Assembly: GCF_030272615.1 (NCBI RefSeq)
Contig: NW_026729184.1
Location: 90,802 to 154,801 of the forward strand
Direction of reading: 5' to 3'
Length of the DNA: 64,000 nucleotides
Origin: Cryptomeria japonica
Taxonomy: Eukaryota; Streptophyta; Pinopsida; Cupressales; Cupressaceae
A model generated the notes under the pieces. It ran no database searches, was not told the origin of the DNA, and saw only the letters and a list, made by a program, of their open reading frames with translations. Each line of letters starts with the position of its first letter. The first letter of the stretch is position 1. A program made the translations under genes and the position numbers. Positions 10,575 to 22,684 of this stretch are shown here, piece by piece.

Positions 10575-11580
10575 AATTCATAGTAGGTGGGAAGGTGCAG
10601 AAATGGTGGATGCAATGGAGATCACATGGAGATCATCACAGGGTATACTAAGGATGATGAGAAATTGGATGAAGGAGGTAGTGTTGTGTGGGATGGAGGT
10701 ACTTTGCAAGTTCCAATGTGTGGCAATTATGTATCGACTAACAAACCAGTTGTTGCGTATGTCCCAAAGGGGCCCAAAGGAATTTGGCAACAAGCTGGAT
10801 TCATCATCTTCTTCGGAATGCAACAAGAAGTGGTCTTCTCTTTTTGGGTCTTGACCTAAAGCTAACTCAATTTCCCTATTTATCATACTACAGACCCTAC
10901 TTCAGGTATTTTTTCCATCTCAATACTGGACTCTATTTTAGATGAAACCATGGCAAATATGGTGTTTATTCTGGTTGGGAAATTTGTGGCTCCCCGCCCT
11001 AATATTGATTTAATTCGAGCCTGGGTCACCCATAAATGGAAAAGAAAATTTTAGATTGAGGTGGTGGCTATGGCCAAGGGCTTTCTTTTTCTTTTCCTTT
11101 AACTATGATGAAGATCTTAAATTTGTCTTATCTGGGGGCCCTTAGATGCTGGGTAAGTCCTCTTTGGCTCTAAAAAAAGGGAACCTGGCTTTAATCCTAA
11201 AGATTGGGAGTGTAATGAATCCCCCATTTGGGTTTGCCTTCTCAGCCTCCCCTTGGAATATTGGGATGAAGAGATCTTTTTTGGTTTGCTTTCTCATTTT
11301 GGTGAGCTCCTATCCTTGGATCCCATGATTGCGACGAAAAAAAGATTGGTTTATGCCCTGATTTGTGTGAATATCAAACAGTCGATAGATCTCCCCCTTG
11401 AAATATCTTTTAACTTAAAGTTGGGGAAATGGGTATAGAAAGTGGAATATGAGTTCTTGCCCTTTGCTTGTTTTCATTCTAAGAAAGTGGGGCATTGGGC
11501 TATGGATTTCCCAAAGAAGCCACGCATAAAAAAACTTTGGAAAACAGAAATCCTCCAAGTCTATCCCCTCTAGGGATAAT
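10575..11580 (+). pseudogene. LINE ORF1 (DUF4283/zf-CCHC gag-like) fragment
   Basis: Plus-strand remnant of the nucleic-acid-binding ORF1 protein of plant L1 elements. From 10941 the frame reads DETMANMVFILVGKFVAPRP, then DLIRAWVTHKWK and VVAMAKGFLF, which is the DUF4283 core. After a shift come GGPWMLGKSSLAL-like residues, the LPLEYWDEE and YALICVNIK segments, and KVEYEFLPFACFHSKKVGHW, a decayed CCHC knuckle whose second and last Cys are Ser and Phe. An upstream part (10603-10854, ending KKWSSLFGS) fits the ORF1 N-terminus. It has several stops and frameshifts and is not connected to any ORF2 here. Confidence 0.75.
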
Positions 11581-11650
11581 CTATAGAATGATCTTACTAA
11601 TGGGGGGCAGATTCCTCCGACCTAGGAAGGACCATCTGTGGAGATAATTA

Positions 11651-12440
11651 ATGAAATTTATTTTAACTCACACCTTTGCAATAAAGTTTAAAGCTAATCT
11701 GGATTACATTATCTTATATCTCAACACTTATAAACAAATTTCCAAATTCAAATGATTCCTAATGATAATTTTAAAAGGAAAAAATGCATGAAGACTCTGT
11801 GCTAACTAACACCAACTAATATCATAACCAATTGACATTATTAGAAATAATGAATTAAGAACCAAGCAACAACTATTATTCCCTACAAATACGAATTAAA
11901 AAAATAGAATAGAACCGGATTCTTCTAATAGAAGCACAAACTAAATCTAAGTAAAAGAACAACTAAAGATAACCTCCTCCAATCAAGTGGGTTGTACTCA
12001 CTTTTAGGAGGGATCTCGAACATGAGATATCAAAGATATTCCTACTTTTTCCCCATCAAATTGGCCTCTAAAGGGGCAAACTATAGAATTACAAAGATCT
12101 TGAGAAGAAAAACTTGTTGATTTCCCAATCTTATAACTCTAACTAATGGAAGAGTATCCTAAATATATATTCATCCTCATTGTTATAAAAAAATTAAAAT
12201 AAATAACTGACTAAATCTATAAAAAAATTGTTGAATTAAAATTCATGGTTACAATTAATTTGAAATGACTAGGGACAAATATACAATTCTCTATAGATGA
12301 GGAATAGTATGGAAACAATGTGAATGGAATGAGAATTTTCATAGTAGACAAAGATGATTTGAAGATTCTAGGAGTAGTTTTAGACATGGGTGGGACTAGA
12401 GGCATCATGATCCAACTGCGTTTAAGAAATAAGTGTCTAG
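11651..12440 (+). repeat. Host repeat block, copy 1, left part
   Basis: The first 240 bp are the right arm of the direct repeat. The rest (for example CTCCAATCAAGTGGG, GGAGGGATCT, CCATCAAATTGGCCTCT) matches 35712-36364 in order. It is non-coding. It is interrupted at 12440 by Copia element A and resumes at 16674. Confidence 0.85.
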
Positions 12441-12579
12441 TTTTGGTAACAATGCAGCAAACTAAGAGGGAGTGGATCAATTTTCTCAAAAACTTACTTC
12501 AACACTAGAATACACAAGACAATATGTTGACATCAATGACAAGACATCATTTCAACAAACTTCTTATAAATATCCAACA
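12441..12579 (-). repeat. Element A 3' LTR (139 bp)
   Basis: The sequence starts TTTTGG (ancestral TGTTGG) and ends CCAACA. It aligns throughout with 16525-16668, sharing for example TTTCTCAAAAACTTACT and TGACATCAATGACAA. It is unusually short for a Copia LTR. Confidence 0.9.
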
Positions 12580-12591
12580 ATCTCCCTCTTT
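12580..12591 (-). other. Element A polypurine tract
   Basis: Plus-strand ATCTCCCTCTTT, that is AAAGAGGGAGAT on the element strand, directly abuts the 3' LTR, as a plus-strand primer site should. Confidence 0.85.
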
Positions 12592-12815
12592 GGAATTGAT
12601 GGCAACATATGAATGTGAAAAACAATCAATGCAAATAAAGAAATCAACTCACAACAATCTCCCTCAAAATCACAAGGATCAGCTCCCCTTTGACATCAAT
12701 GACAAAGGCTTGGGAATTATAATTCTCTCCCCTTTCGAATTAGCTTCACAAATCTATACATCTGAACCACGAATCACCAACACTGACTACTCCCCCTGAG
12801 TAGGAGCCTCACTCA

Positions 12816-15800
12816 TCAATTTGAATCACAAAATATCTCTATGAAGTGCACTGAATTGATGAAAATCCATACATTTTGCATCTCATCAGGAGGGGCAATC
12901 ACCCCTAACTTCTTTATGAGATACTCAAAAGTATCTTTAGGCAAAGGCTTCGTAAAGATGTATGCAATATGTTCCCTTGTAGATACATACTCCAATCTAA
13001 CTTCTTTCTCATTCACCTTCTCTCTCAAGAAATGAAACTTGATTGATATATCCTTTGTTTTGGAATGCAGCACCGGATTCTTTTTAATATTGATAGCACT
13101 TGAATTATCATAGTATATAGAAATAGGCTCTACATAAATAACTACTATATCCTTCAACATCTACTTCATCAAAATTACCTAAGTACAATTGCTAGCAGCA
13201 ACAATGTATTCAACCTCTATAGTAGATAAAGAAAATAAAATTCTTCTTCTTGCTTTCCCAAGAGACCAACTTCTTACCTAAACAATACACCACCAGTAGT
13301 ACTCTTTCAGTCATTAACATCACTTGCCCAATTAGCATCTGTAAAAGCACTCAAGATAAAGTCATGATTATTAGAATACAACAAACCAAATTCAACTGTC
13401 CCTTTCAAATATCTAAATATTCTTTTTATAGTAGTAACATGAGATTCCTTAGGATTAGCTTGAAATCTAGAAACATGACACACAACATTCATTATATCAA
13501 GTCTAGTCTGAGTCAAATACAACAATCGACCAATCATAAATCTATATCTAGTCTGATTATCTTTTGAAGAATCATCATCCTTTGTCAATTTACATCCGGT
13601 CACCATAGCTATACCAATAGGTTTAGACTCCTCAAAACCAAATTCCTTCAACATTTCCTTTACATACTTGGACTGAGATATGAAAATACCTTTATTCAAT
13701 TGATTAATTTGTAATCCCAGAAAGAATTTCCTTTCACCAGTCATACACATCTCAAATTCATTCTGCATCTCTTCAGAAAATTTCTTACATAGGCAATCAT
13801 TTCCTCCAAAGATAATGTCATCAACAAAAATTTCAACAATTAAAATGTTATTCTAATCAATCTTGAAATAAAAACTACTATTAGCAATACCTTTATTGAA
13901 TCAAAGCTTAATCAAATACTTATCCAACCTGGCATACTAGGCTCTAGAGGCTTGCTTTGAAATCCATAGAATGCTTTCTTCAATCGGAAAAACCATGTCC
14001 TTTTCATCTGGAAGCTGAAATCCATCTGGTTGCTCAATGTAGACTTCTTCCAACTCACCATTAAGAAAGGCTAATTTGAAATCCATTTGATAAACCTTGA
14101 AATCTTTGTGAGCAGCATAGGCAAGATATAGTCAAACAGCTTCAATTCTAGCTACCTAAGAAAAAATCACATCATAATCAATTCATTCCACCTGTGAATA
14201 ACCCTTACAAACAAGTCTAGCTTTATTTTGAACAACTTCACCTTGTTCATTCAACTTATTCTGAAATATCCATTTAGTTCCAATTACATTTTTATCCTTA
14301 GGTCTAGGAATAAGAATCCACCTATAATTTTTCTCAATCTGATTCAATTCTTCTTCCATAGCTTTAATCTAATTTTCACCTTTACACACTTCATCAACAT
14401 CTTTAGGTTCAATCTTAGAAATCAAATAAATTTCTTTAGAAAGTCTTCTCCTAGTCATCACACCTTTATTGTTATCACCAATAATCTAATTTTCTAAATG
14501 ATTCAACCTCACATGCCTAGGATTTTTAAATTTTTCTATTCTTTCTTTCTACAACACCATGTTGTTGTGGTGTCCTAGGAGCAAATAATTGTCTCTTAAC
14601 TCCATGTTCTTCACAATATGCATTAAACTCACCAGAAGTGAGTTCTCCAACTCTATCAGATCTCAGATACTTTAGCCTCAATCCAGTCTTAGTTTCAACC
14701 CCAGCTTTGATTATCTTGAACCTTTACACATGTGTAACATTTCCTTCAATCATCGTGGTTTTAGCAGCTTCTTGAATTTTTCTATTCTTTATTTCTACAA
14801 CACCATTTTGTTGTGGTGTCCTAGGAAAAAATAACTATCTCTTAACTCAATGTTCTTCACAATATGCATTAAGCTCACCAGAAGTGAATTCTCCAACTCT
14901 GTCAGATCTCAAATACTTCAGCCTCAGTCCAGTCTTAGTTTCAACCCTAGATTTGAAAATCTTGAACCTTTCCAATTCTTCAAACTTCTCCCTTAACAAG
15001 GTAACCCACATCATTCTTGAATAATCATCAATCAGCAACATGAAATACTTGTCACTTTGCAAGCTTCTCACTCTAGAAGGACCACACAGATCAATATATA
15101 CAAGATCCAATAATCTATTAGAATTATACTATTTTCTCTTATAACTACTTCCCTAATTGACCTTCCTTACATACCGGATTAGAAGGCTTTATTAGCTTTG
15201 GTAGATCTCTCATTTCTTGAGTAGAACTTATCTTAACCATGCAATCAAATTTTGCGTGACACATTCTTCTATCCCATAACAAACTTTTATCAATCTAAGA
15301 AATGAAAAAAAAATTTACCACTAGCATTCAAGTGAAAGATATTACCTTTAGTCTTTGTACCTGATGCAATCTCAATTCTGGAGTTACTCAAGATCTCACA
15401 TTGACCATTCTTGAATTGCAAGTTATATCCCTTATCAACCATCTAACCAACACTCAAAAGATTATGCTTTAAACCTTCAACATACAACACATCATCAGTA
15501 TTGTACTTATCATCAAGAGAAATAGAACCTCTACCATGGATTACACAAGCTTTTTTATCACCAAATCTTACTATACCACCATATTTTTCCAAATTTACAA
15601 ATTTACTCTTATCACTTGTCATATGATGAAAGAAACCATTGCCAATTACCCATTCATCTTTCTCCTCAGCTTTCCTTCATACTTACTGACACCTTTAGGC
15701 AATCTTTTGGCAATAAGTACTTCAAGCTCCTCAAGCTCTCTTTCTTCATCATCGATCTCTTTCATTTCTCTCATATCTAGATACTCTTGTAGAAATTTCC

Positions 15801-16467
15801 CCTGCATCATATTTTTCCTTCCCAAAAATAGTAGCTTTGAATGCAAATTCAGTCTTAGGAAGAAAGTCTCCAAACTCACATAGCTTGAAAGCAACAAGTT
15901 CACCAATCAGCATGTCTCTTCTCACATTTGTCATAGTTCGGATCTCATTAATAGCAACAGCTTAATGTTTGTAAGAAGGAGGCAATGATCTCAACACTTT
16001 AGCAACAAACTCAGATTCTTCTAATATTCCACTGACACATCTGATTCCACACACAAGCTCATTCACTTTCTACATGAAAGAAGTAATGTTCTCATCTTCA
16101 CTCATCTTCAAGTTCTCATATTTTCCCTTCAAGCTCTGTAACTTAGCAATCTTCACATGACTATCACCTTCATGCAAGGTCTCTAGTTTTATCCATATTT
16201 CATGAGCAATCTCTAAGTCCATCATATTAGTCATCTCAGAATTAGACAAGGCACTCAACAATGCTTCCTTAGCTGTAATATTGAATTATGTTTCCTTTAT
16301 CTCATCTGGAGTAGTAGGACCATTTTGAGGAACATTATATACATTCTTAGTAATCTTCCAGTACTCTTCTCCAATGCATCTCAAAAGACATTACATCTGG
16401 ATTTTCCAAAGAGTGTAGTTCATTCCATCAAATATCAGACTATCCTTCTTGAAAGTAAATATTGTCA
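12816..16467 (-). pseudogene. Element A gag-pol (Copia), broken
   Basis: Decayed polyprotein read from a Met at about 16467. Gag (UBN2 type) shows WIKLETLHEGDSHVKIAKLQ (16261-16070). The protease region near 15630 reads GNGFFHHMTS where D-S-G-x-x-HHM is expected, so the catalytic Asp is gone. Integrase core includes IDLCGP, LIDDYSRMMWV and LRSDRVGEF (15110-14847) and is then duplicated. RT has FVDDIIFGG (about 13830-13804) and FLGLQI, and RNase H has FTDANWASD and YYDNSSAI, ending TKPLPKDTFEYL (13160-12816). Stops TAG replace expected CAG at 13161-13163, 13179-13181 and 15443-15445. Confidence 0.9.
14530..14975 (-). repeat. 246-bp tandem duplication in element A integrase
   Basis: Positions about 14530-14727 and 14776-14973 are near-identical, with a period of 246 bp. 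Both contain TTGTTGTGGTGTCCTAGGA, GTTCTTCACAATATGCATTA and AGTCTTAGTTTCAACCC. They encode the same integrase segment (LRSD..GEFTSGE), so the duplication arose inside the element after or during insertion. 246 is divisible by three, so the frame was preserved. Confidence 0.9.
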
Positions 16468-16510
16468 TCCCGGATCTCCACAAGTGGTCAGGATTCTTCT
16501 CAAGGATCTA

Positions 16511-16522
16511 GCTCTGATACCT
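16511..16522 (-). other. Element A primer-binding site
   Basis: Plus-strand GCTCTGATACCT is the complement of the Copia PBS for initiator-Met tRNA (TGGTATCAGAGC) with one terminal change. It is separated by two bases (AT) from the LTR. Confidence 0.88.
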
Positions 16523-16524
16523 AT

Positions 16525-16668
16525 TCTTGGCAACAATGCAGAAAAATGAGAGGGGGGGGAGTGACTCAGTTTTCTCAAAAACTTACTGCAACATTGGAAT
16601 ACACAAGAGAATATTTTGACATCAATGACAACACATCATTCTAGTAAACTTCTCAGCAATATCCAACA
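16525..16668 (-). repeat. Element A 5' LTR (144 bp)
   Basis: The sequence starts TCTTGG and ends CCAACA. It contains the G-run box GAGGGGGGGAGTGACTCA, shared in variant form with the other LTRs of this window, and TGACATCAATGACAA. It pairs with 12441-12579. Confidence 0.9.
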
Positions 16669-16673
16669 TCTAC

Positions 16674-19600
16674 TATAAGATTGATAATGAAAATACATCT
16701 TATTTTGCGAAGGGAAAATATCTCCAGCTTTCAATGGCTCCTTATAATAGAGGGAATTAACTCATGCATGAATTAGCTAAATAAAACATATGTATGCATG
16801 CATAAAAGGATCAAATTCATCAATCACTTGAATAACATTCAAGCATAAGTATAATTTTCATATTAATTAACTCCAAAAGAAACTTATCTTGAACATGTAT
16901 TTAGTGCCAACTATCTTAAATGGTTTTAAAATGGTTGAAGTGTGAAATTAAAATATAAACTATATTATGATGATCAACATATACATCTTTTATTTGTTGA
17001 TAGTCACATGAACACTATTGTCACTCTATCTTTAGATATTTCTCCTACATTTCCTACTTTAGTTTCTATAGTGATAAATTATATTGATATCTATGATTTT
17101 ACATATCTGCCTCAATTATCAATCTATTTTTGACATCTTCGATATAGTATTATTAGGTTCTCATCAGTTTAACTTTCATCATATATTCGTATCTCTTATA
17201 CTTGAATCCTATATGATACCTAGTTCATCCTATTATCATTTTTTATTTTTTAGCATCGATTTGGAGACATTTGAGCATCATTTGAATAAATCATTATGAG
17301 CATCATCTAAATCTTTGGATCATATAAAATATTTAGAGACATACATTATTTTTCCAGCATATTCCTATTACAATGGGTAGCTATAGTGTACAGCTATACG
17401 GTGATAGTTTTTACCAAGGGGAGAAATGTTGCTTCATGCTCATTATTCTCTCAAGCATCTAGTTTCAATAATATACCAAAACTACAAGAGGAAATATAAG
17501 AGGAAAATTTCATGTGGTTTCACTTCTCATCTTGGTTTTGGGAGGAAGAATTTTTTTATATCAAATTTTTGCTTCTCCCCTTTGGAGGGTCGCACAAGCC
17601 TTCTCTCTTTTCTCTCCTATTGGGAGAACATTTATTGCACATTAGGTTAGAAGTATTCCTTGAGGGATAATCATGGTTCCTCCTTCTATATTCTCTTTTC
17701 TTCATGTGTGTATTTAGTTTGTATTATTTTATTTTAGAGAGGAGTTTTATTTTTCATTAAATTAAATTCTTTACTTCATTTATGATAAATTTGCACATGG
17801 TACCTAATATGATCTATTAGTTGGGACCCATCATCATCATCTTTGTATGTACATTACTCCCTAAGTTGCACTTAAGGTTGGTGTATCAGTGTAATTAGTG
17901 ACAATATCAAACTAGTTACCTTTTAGCTTACATAGGAGAGTCTTATGCACTGGTTAAGTCTTCATATAGGGACTTCTAATATTTGTGACTCACCTCATAT
18001 GGTTGAAAGACATGTAATCACCCTTTGAGACAACTATTTCATGTTCATATGACACATTTATAGCACATCTCATGCACATGATACATCATGGACACGTTTC
18101 CTACATTTATAGAGGTTGCTAAAATCCTTACTTATCTTCTCATATCACCCCTCTTCTATATATTTAATGGGATAGAAATTAATTGCTTACCTACTGGATT
18201 CACACATATTGTATGAATATAATGCATTTTTTCACTTATTTGAAACCTAATGTATAAGGCTTATCATGATTTTACAGGAGAGTCAAATATTTAACTCCAA
18301 AATTGTATGCACCTTAGCAACAATATGCTTTGTGATACCAAGTGCATGATGGAGGTTTTCTAAGTCATCAAGAGGGTATTAATAATGACAAAGGTTGTAT
18401 GCTTCCTTTATAAGTATAGAGAAAATAACCATCTTGTGTGAAAGTGTACAAATTTTTTAACTTGTAGAAATTCCAATATAGCTCACAAAGGAAATAATTT
18501 TTTAGAAAAAAATGCAGTTGAAGAGTCATAGGAGAAAGCTATACAAATTATACAATAGGAAAGACAAAGGAAAATAAGTTGCACAAGTAGGTAGCAATGT
18601 TCATGTTCTTACCCCTTAAACCATATAATAACATTGAAAGTATAATAATTTCAAGATAATAACTTCATTTCAATATTTCATTGAATCCAAAGAAAATCAC
18701 AATATTAATATAGAATATAAGATCAAATAGTCAAACATTCGCATGAAAGTCGAGAGAAAAGAAAAAAATATCTCAAATGACTCTTTAATTATGGTTTGAG
18801 ACTATAAGCTTACTAAAATAATCTTAAATGGCCATCTTTTTGCAATCTGTTCATAAAATAAGAAATATGAATATTGTTAAAAAAAAATGAGAGCATTACC
18901 ATGCAATCCCCTCCTCCAAACCCAATACCCAATTCCATAGAAAAAAATTAAAAAAACAAAAACAAAATTTCATTAACATTGTCCCTCTTTTGATCAATAC
19001 GAACTAATATGAAAATCTTGATTTGGAAAACATATTCACAAACTCGTGTAAAGTGTCATATTCAATGTATTCACTAATTCCTTTTCTATTTAACTACAAT
19101 CCAACAATACTAAGGCTATTACAAATGTAAAGTGTCAATGTTATAGACTGTGATGGGAGTTAAGTAGATATAACCAGCCTACACCAGCTCTAGTATGGTG
19201 GGGTGGTTGCTAAAAATATGATCTCGCCATTAATCTTTAAAATTGATTTTCTTTAAAAGGAAGGTTTCACCTAACAATAGACATTCTCCCTTTCAAACTT
19301 GTAGTCTCTCAAATGAACATAACAAAAGAAAAACTTAGAACTCAAACTTTAAGATAATCCAAAGCAATCATTACCTTCTCTTTTCAACTAATCCTAAGGT
19401 TAGGTATTATATTAGAGTTATCTATCATGTTTACTTATTTTTTAATAATATTTTACCATTTACATCCATAGTCTACTCAAATGCTACATCAAAACATATA
19501 TAAATCAAGTCAATATAAAAACATAAAATATGACCAACTCATAACTAACTTTTAACATAAAATAAACTTATTGTTCCAGTCTTATTTTAATATAATTCTT

Positions 19601-20410
19601 TTTTAAATATAAAATTTTCATAATATTTAAATAATAAGTCAATTTAATAATACAGCTTTCTTGAATATTAGTTTATTACATAGGAGAAAAATGACTAGTA
19701 TTAAAGGACAAAACTCGTCATGTTTGGTGAATGGGGCCTTACAAATCAATATATAACATATTCGAATTTGAATGAGTTAAAAACTGATGTAAAGTCATTG
19801 TAAGCTGATCAAGGCCGGCCTTCATATTTAATGGCTAATCTATTAAAAGTCTTGGTCAATGCCGTCTGAAATTGAAGAGGGCCAAGCTCAGATGAAGTGG
19901 AAAGCTTTATATTCATTTCATAATTGTTTCTGAGTTCAGCACAGATCAAAATGAACATGTCTTGTTTCTATCTGTAGTCAGAGCTTTAGAATGCCTGTAT
20001 TAAAGTCTTAGTCAATGTCGGCTAATGATATTTAGACTTCTGACCATTTCAGCTTGCAGTCAAAACAGAGATTTGGAAATCTTTTCCTTAGTTTGTGTTT
20101 ATGAGATCAAAGATTGGCTTTAGTTTATGAGATCAAAAATTGGCTTTAGTTTGTGTTTTTCTTTCTACCCTCATCACATCCCATCAAGATGATAACCCGT
20201 TTTTCTAGAAGAAAAGGGCGTTCATGGAGATTAGATTTCAATGGCATGCGCAGGAGGACAATGACAATCTGATTTAGAATGGATATTACAAAACTTTTGG
20301 TGTTAAACAATATAATAAATTAATAAAAAGCTAAAAAACTATAGTAATTCATAGCTGTGAAATTTAAGCGTAAATAATTCTAATGTAATAATGAAATTTA
20401 TATAATTGTG
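16674..20410 (+). repeat. Host repeat block, copy 1, right part (non-coding)
   Basis: The block resumes after element A and matches 36365-42918 in order, apart from two insertions or replacements in the second copy. Landmarks are AGATATTTCTCCTACATTTCC (compare 36750), ATGATACATCATGGACAC (18080 and 37794), GGACAAAACTCGTCATGTTT (19708 and 42077) and AAGGCCGGCCTTCATATTT (19812 and 42181). No coding potential above chance was found. It is probably old intergenic DNA that has been duplicated. Confidence 0.85.
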
Positions 20411-22020
20411 TTAATTTTAATTTAGTTTTTTATTTATTTTGTAATAATGGATTAAAGTAATAACATATTAGTTTGTGTGAAGTTGGATTTATTCCTTTTT
20501 TTTATCTATCCAATTTCTATTCATGCACATACATTTATTGATGCTTTGAACATCTATTTTTGCATATCTTCTCATACCTACTACATTTATTGCATTGCCT
20601 ATAATCAGACATTATTTCTTATATTAATTTCACTACTTTGTTGTCTTATGTCTTTCCTATGGTTGTGTGAGTGATCCAATGTGCATTCAAGTCATGAATT
20701 TTGAAAATCTAGATTCAAAGTTGATCAACTCTTGCCTATTTCACTACCTTTTGTGAGCATACCAAATGCACGGTTGCATGATTTATTATTGTGTATTATA
20801 TTTGAAGGTGTTCGATTAAATTCATTTCACTTCTTATTTCCAAGAATACCTTTTCATCTAAGATCATTTGTGAAATCCAAGAGCAATTTTTAGAACACTT
20901 TAATTTGATGCACTAAAAATTAAAATTTACTCTGGTATAAATGATTACTTACTATGTAATAATCTTTGCATGAAAATAAAACTACTCATTTCCATGGGTT
21001 AACTTAGGAGAACATCTACCCTATCAATCTAGAAAAACTCTAAATGTATTACAAATACTACTAGTCCTTAGCTTGAAGAGTAAGCATTGGCAAAACCAAT
21101 GAAACAAGAAGTTAAATAGTACATCTAGATAAGAATAAAAATTATATAGTAGAGGATATAATCATGCACACGAAAATGATCTAGAAGTGTGGACTCAATA
21201 TATACAAAGATGTGGATCTTATGTTGAATCTAAGGAAAAACCCAAAAGCAAAGAATTCACTTCTGATCCCAAGAACATCAAACTTTGATGCCACCTCAAT
21301 TTCATCCTTCTTCGTCAAGTTTAGATCAAAGTACATCTATCCATCATATTTAGTCTCCTATCATACCATACATATCATTTCAATTATCACATTTATAACT
21401 AATATCATAAATAATCCAAGTTTATTCATGCCCATGTGTGGGTAGTTTATTTTATTAGCTTAAATTAATCTCAAGAAAAAAAAAAATTTCCTGAACATCT
21501 TTGGTAATCTCATCTAATCTTAAATTATCTAGTTTCTCCTAGGGAACTTATTAGATCACTATTGGGGCTTTCAAACATATGCTATTTTAAATTTACATAT
21601 TACTTCTAGATCCAATCTCCTTTCATCCTTGTTTTTTGAACTCCCTAAAATAACTTTTACTTGTTACTAGATGAGATTTAAAAATTTATTTGAAAGTATT
21701 TGTCTAATTTTGAGACTTTTTTAAAACAATAAGATTGATCAATATTATTTGTAATGATTATGAATCTTTTCAAGTGAACAACTAATGTAATTCATAGGGA
21801 CTTTTCAAATATAATTTAGTAATAAGTATAATATTGTGAAACAAGGTGACAAAATCTTTTGATATGAAATTAATCTAAAGTTATTGCAAATATGAATCCA
21901 AAGATTAACCCTTAAAGAGTGTGATTGCAAAATCAAGAATAGAAAGAGAAAACCATAACATATATAACACTAGATATACGTGGAGTAACCATTCCAAGAA
22001 AAAATTCCACCATAGTAAGA
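20411..22020. other. Gene-free spacer
   Basis: AT-rich sequence. Short open frames (20477-20674, 21212-21445) lack recognisable motifs. No repeat ends were seen. Confidence 0.5.
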
Positions 22021-22578
22021 TGTGTTGATTGTATACAATTTTTTTCAGACTAGTTAATCCTTTTGCATGAACCTGTTTGACGTATTTTGGTTAGGGTATG
22101 TGTCTTAAGGCTGACTAATGTGGTGTCAAAAAATTCCTCCCTATGTCACCTTGTAGTTGATGTAAATGATGTTTTGAAGACTTGTAGATGACATAAAAGG
22201 TATATCAAATCAATTAAAATGTGTGTAATGATAAGAGATGTATGTGCGCTTTAATGTCTTTGTTAGCAAAGTGCGGTAAGCTTCCTTTGGTATGGTCGTA
22301 AAGCTTTAGAAAGTGTATACTTCCTTATAGGCTCATCCCATAGAAACCCATTGTAATATTGTTATCCCTTGTGAGTATAGATTAGAATAATAGCTTCAAG
22401 AATCTTTTCTCACCATTCTCTTATAAGGGTATCCATGTAAATCTGGTGTTATGGTTGTGTTGCTGATTTCTATATGTCCTTGTTTATTTGATCCAAAATA
22501 TATAAATTATTAGAAAAAAAAAAATTCGTTAAGATTGATTTACCGTTTACCGCCTCTTAATCTTTGGCTTTTTAAACA
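22021..22578 (+). repeat. Probable 5' LTR of a plus-strand Copia fragment
   Basis: The stretch begins TGTGTTGATT and ends TTTAAACA, two bases before a PBS-like sequence. No second copy exists in the window, so the left limit is a guess based on the TG dinucleotide. Confidence 0.4.
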
Positions 22579-22580
22579 AT

Positions 22581-22596
22581 TGGTATCAAGGAAATC
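22581..22596 (+). other. Decayed primer-binding site
   Basis: TGGTATCAAGGAAATC agrees with the first eight bases of the Copia PBS TGGTATCAGAGC and stands directly upstream of the gag-type coding remnant. The 3' half has decayed. Confidence 0.5.
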
Positions 22597-22684
22597 TAAC
22601 AACTAACATGTATCTCATGCACTTGAACACATGGAAACTGAAGCAATTCTTAATGACTAAATTTTTCAAAAGATAATCTAGACA

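Larger units (their letters stand above)
12441..16668 (-). mobile_element. Copia retrotransposon A, complete but dead, mini-LTRs
   Basis: A 4.2-kb minus-strand Ty1/Copia element with both LTRs (about 140 bp), a tRNA-iMet-type PBS, a polypurine tract and gag-protease-integrase-RT-RNase H in Copia order. It is flanked by 5-bp target duplications TCTAG/TCTAC (12436-12440, 16669-16673). The intact pre-insertion site, TGTCTACTATAAGAT, survives in the duplicate host block at about 36361. LTR ends are degraded from TGTTGG..CCAACA. All ORFs are broken. The protease DSG motif is lost and the integrase carries a tandem duplication, so it is immobile. Confidence 0.92.

Noticed and set aside
15536-15883. 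115-codon plus-strand Ser-rich ORF
   Set aside because: Antisense shadow of element A gag, where GAA/GAT codons read as Ser/Phe-rich in reverse.
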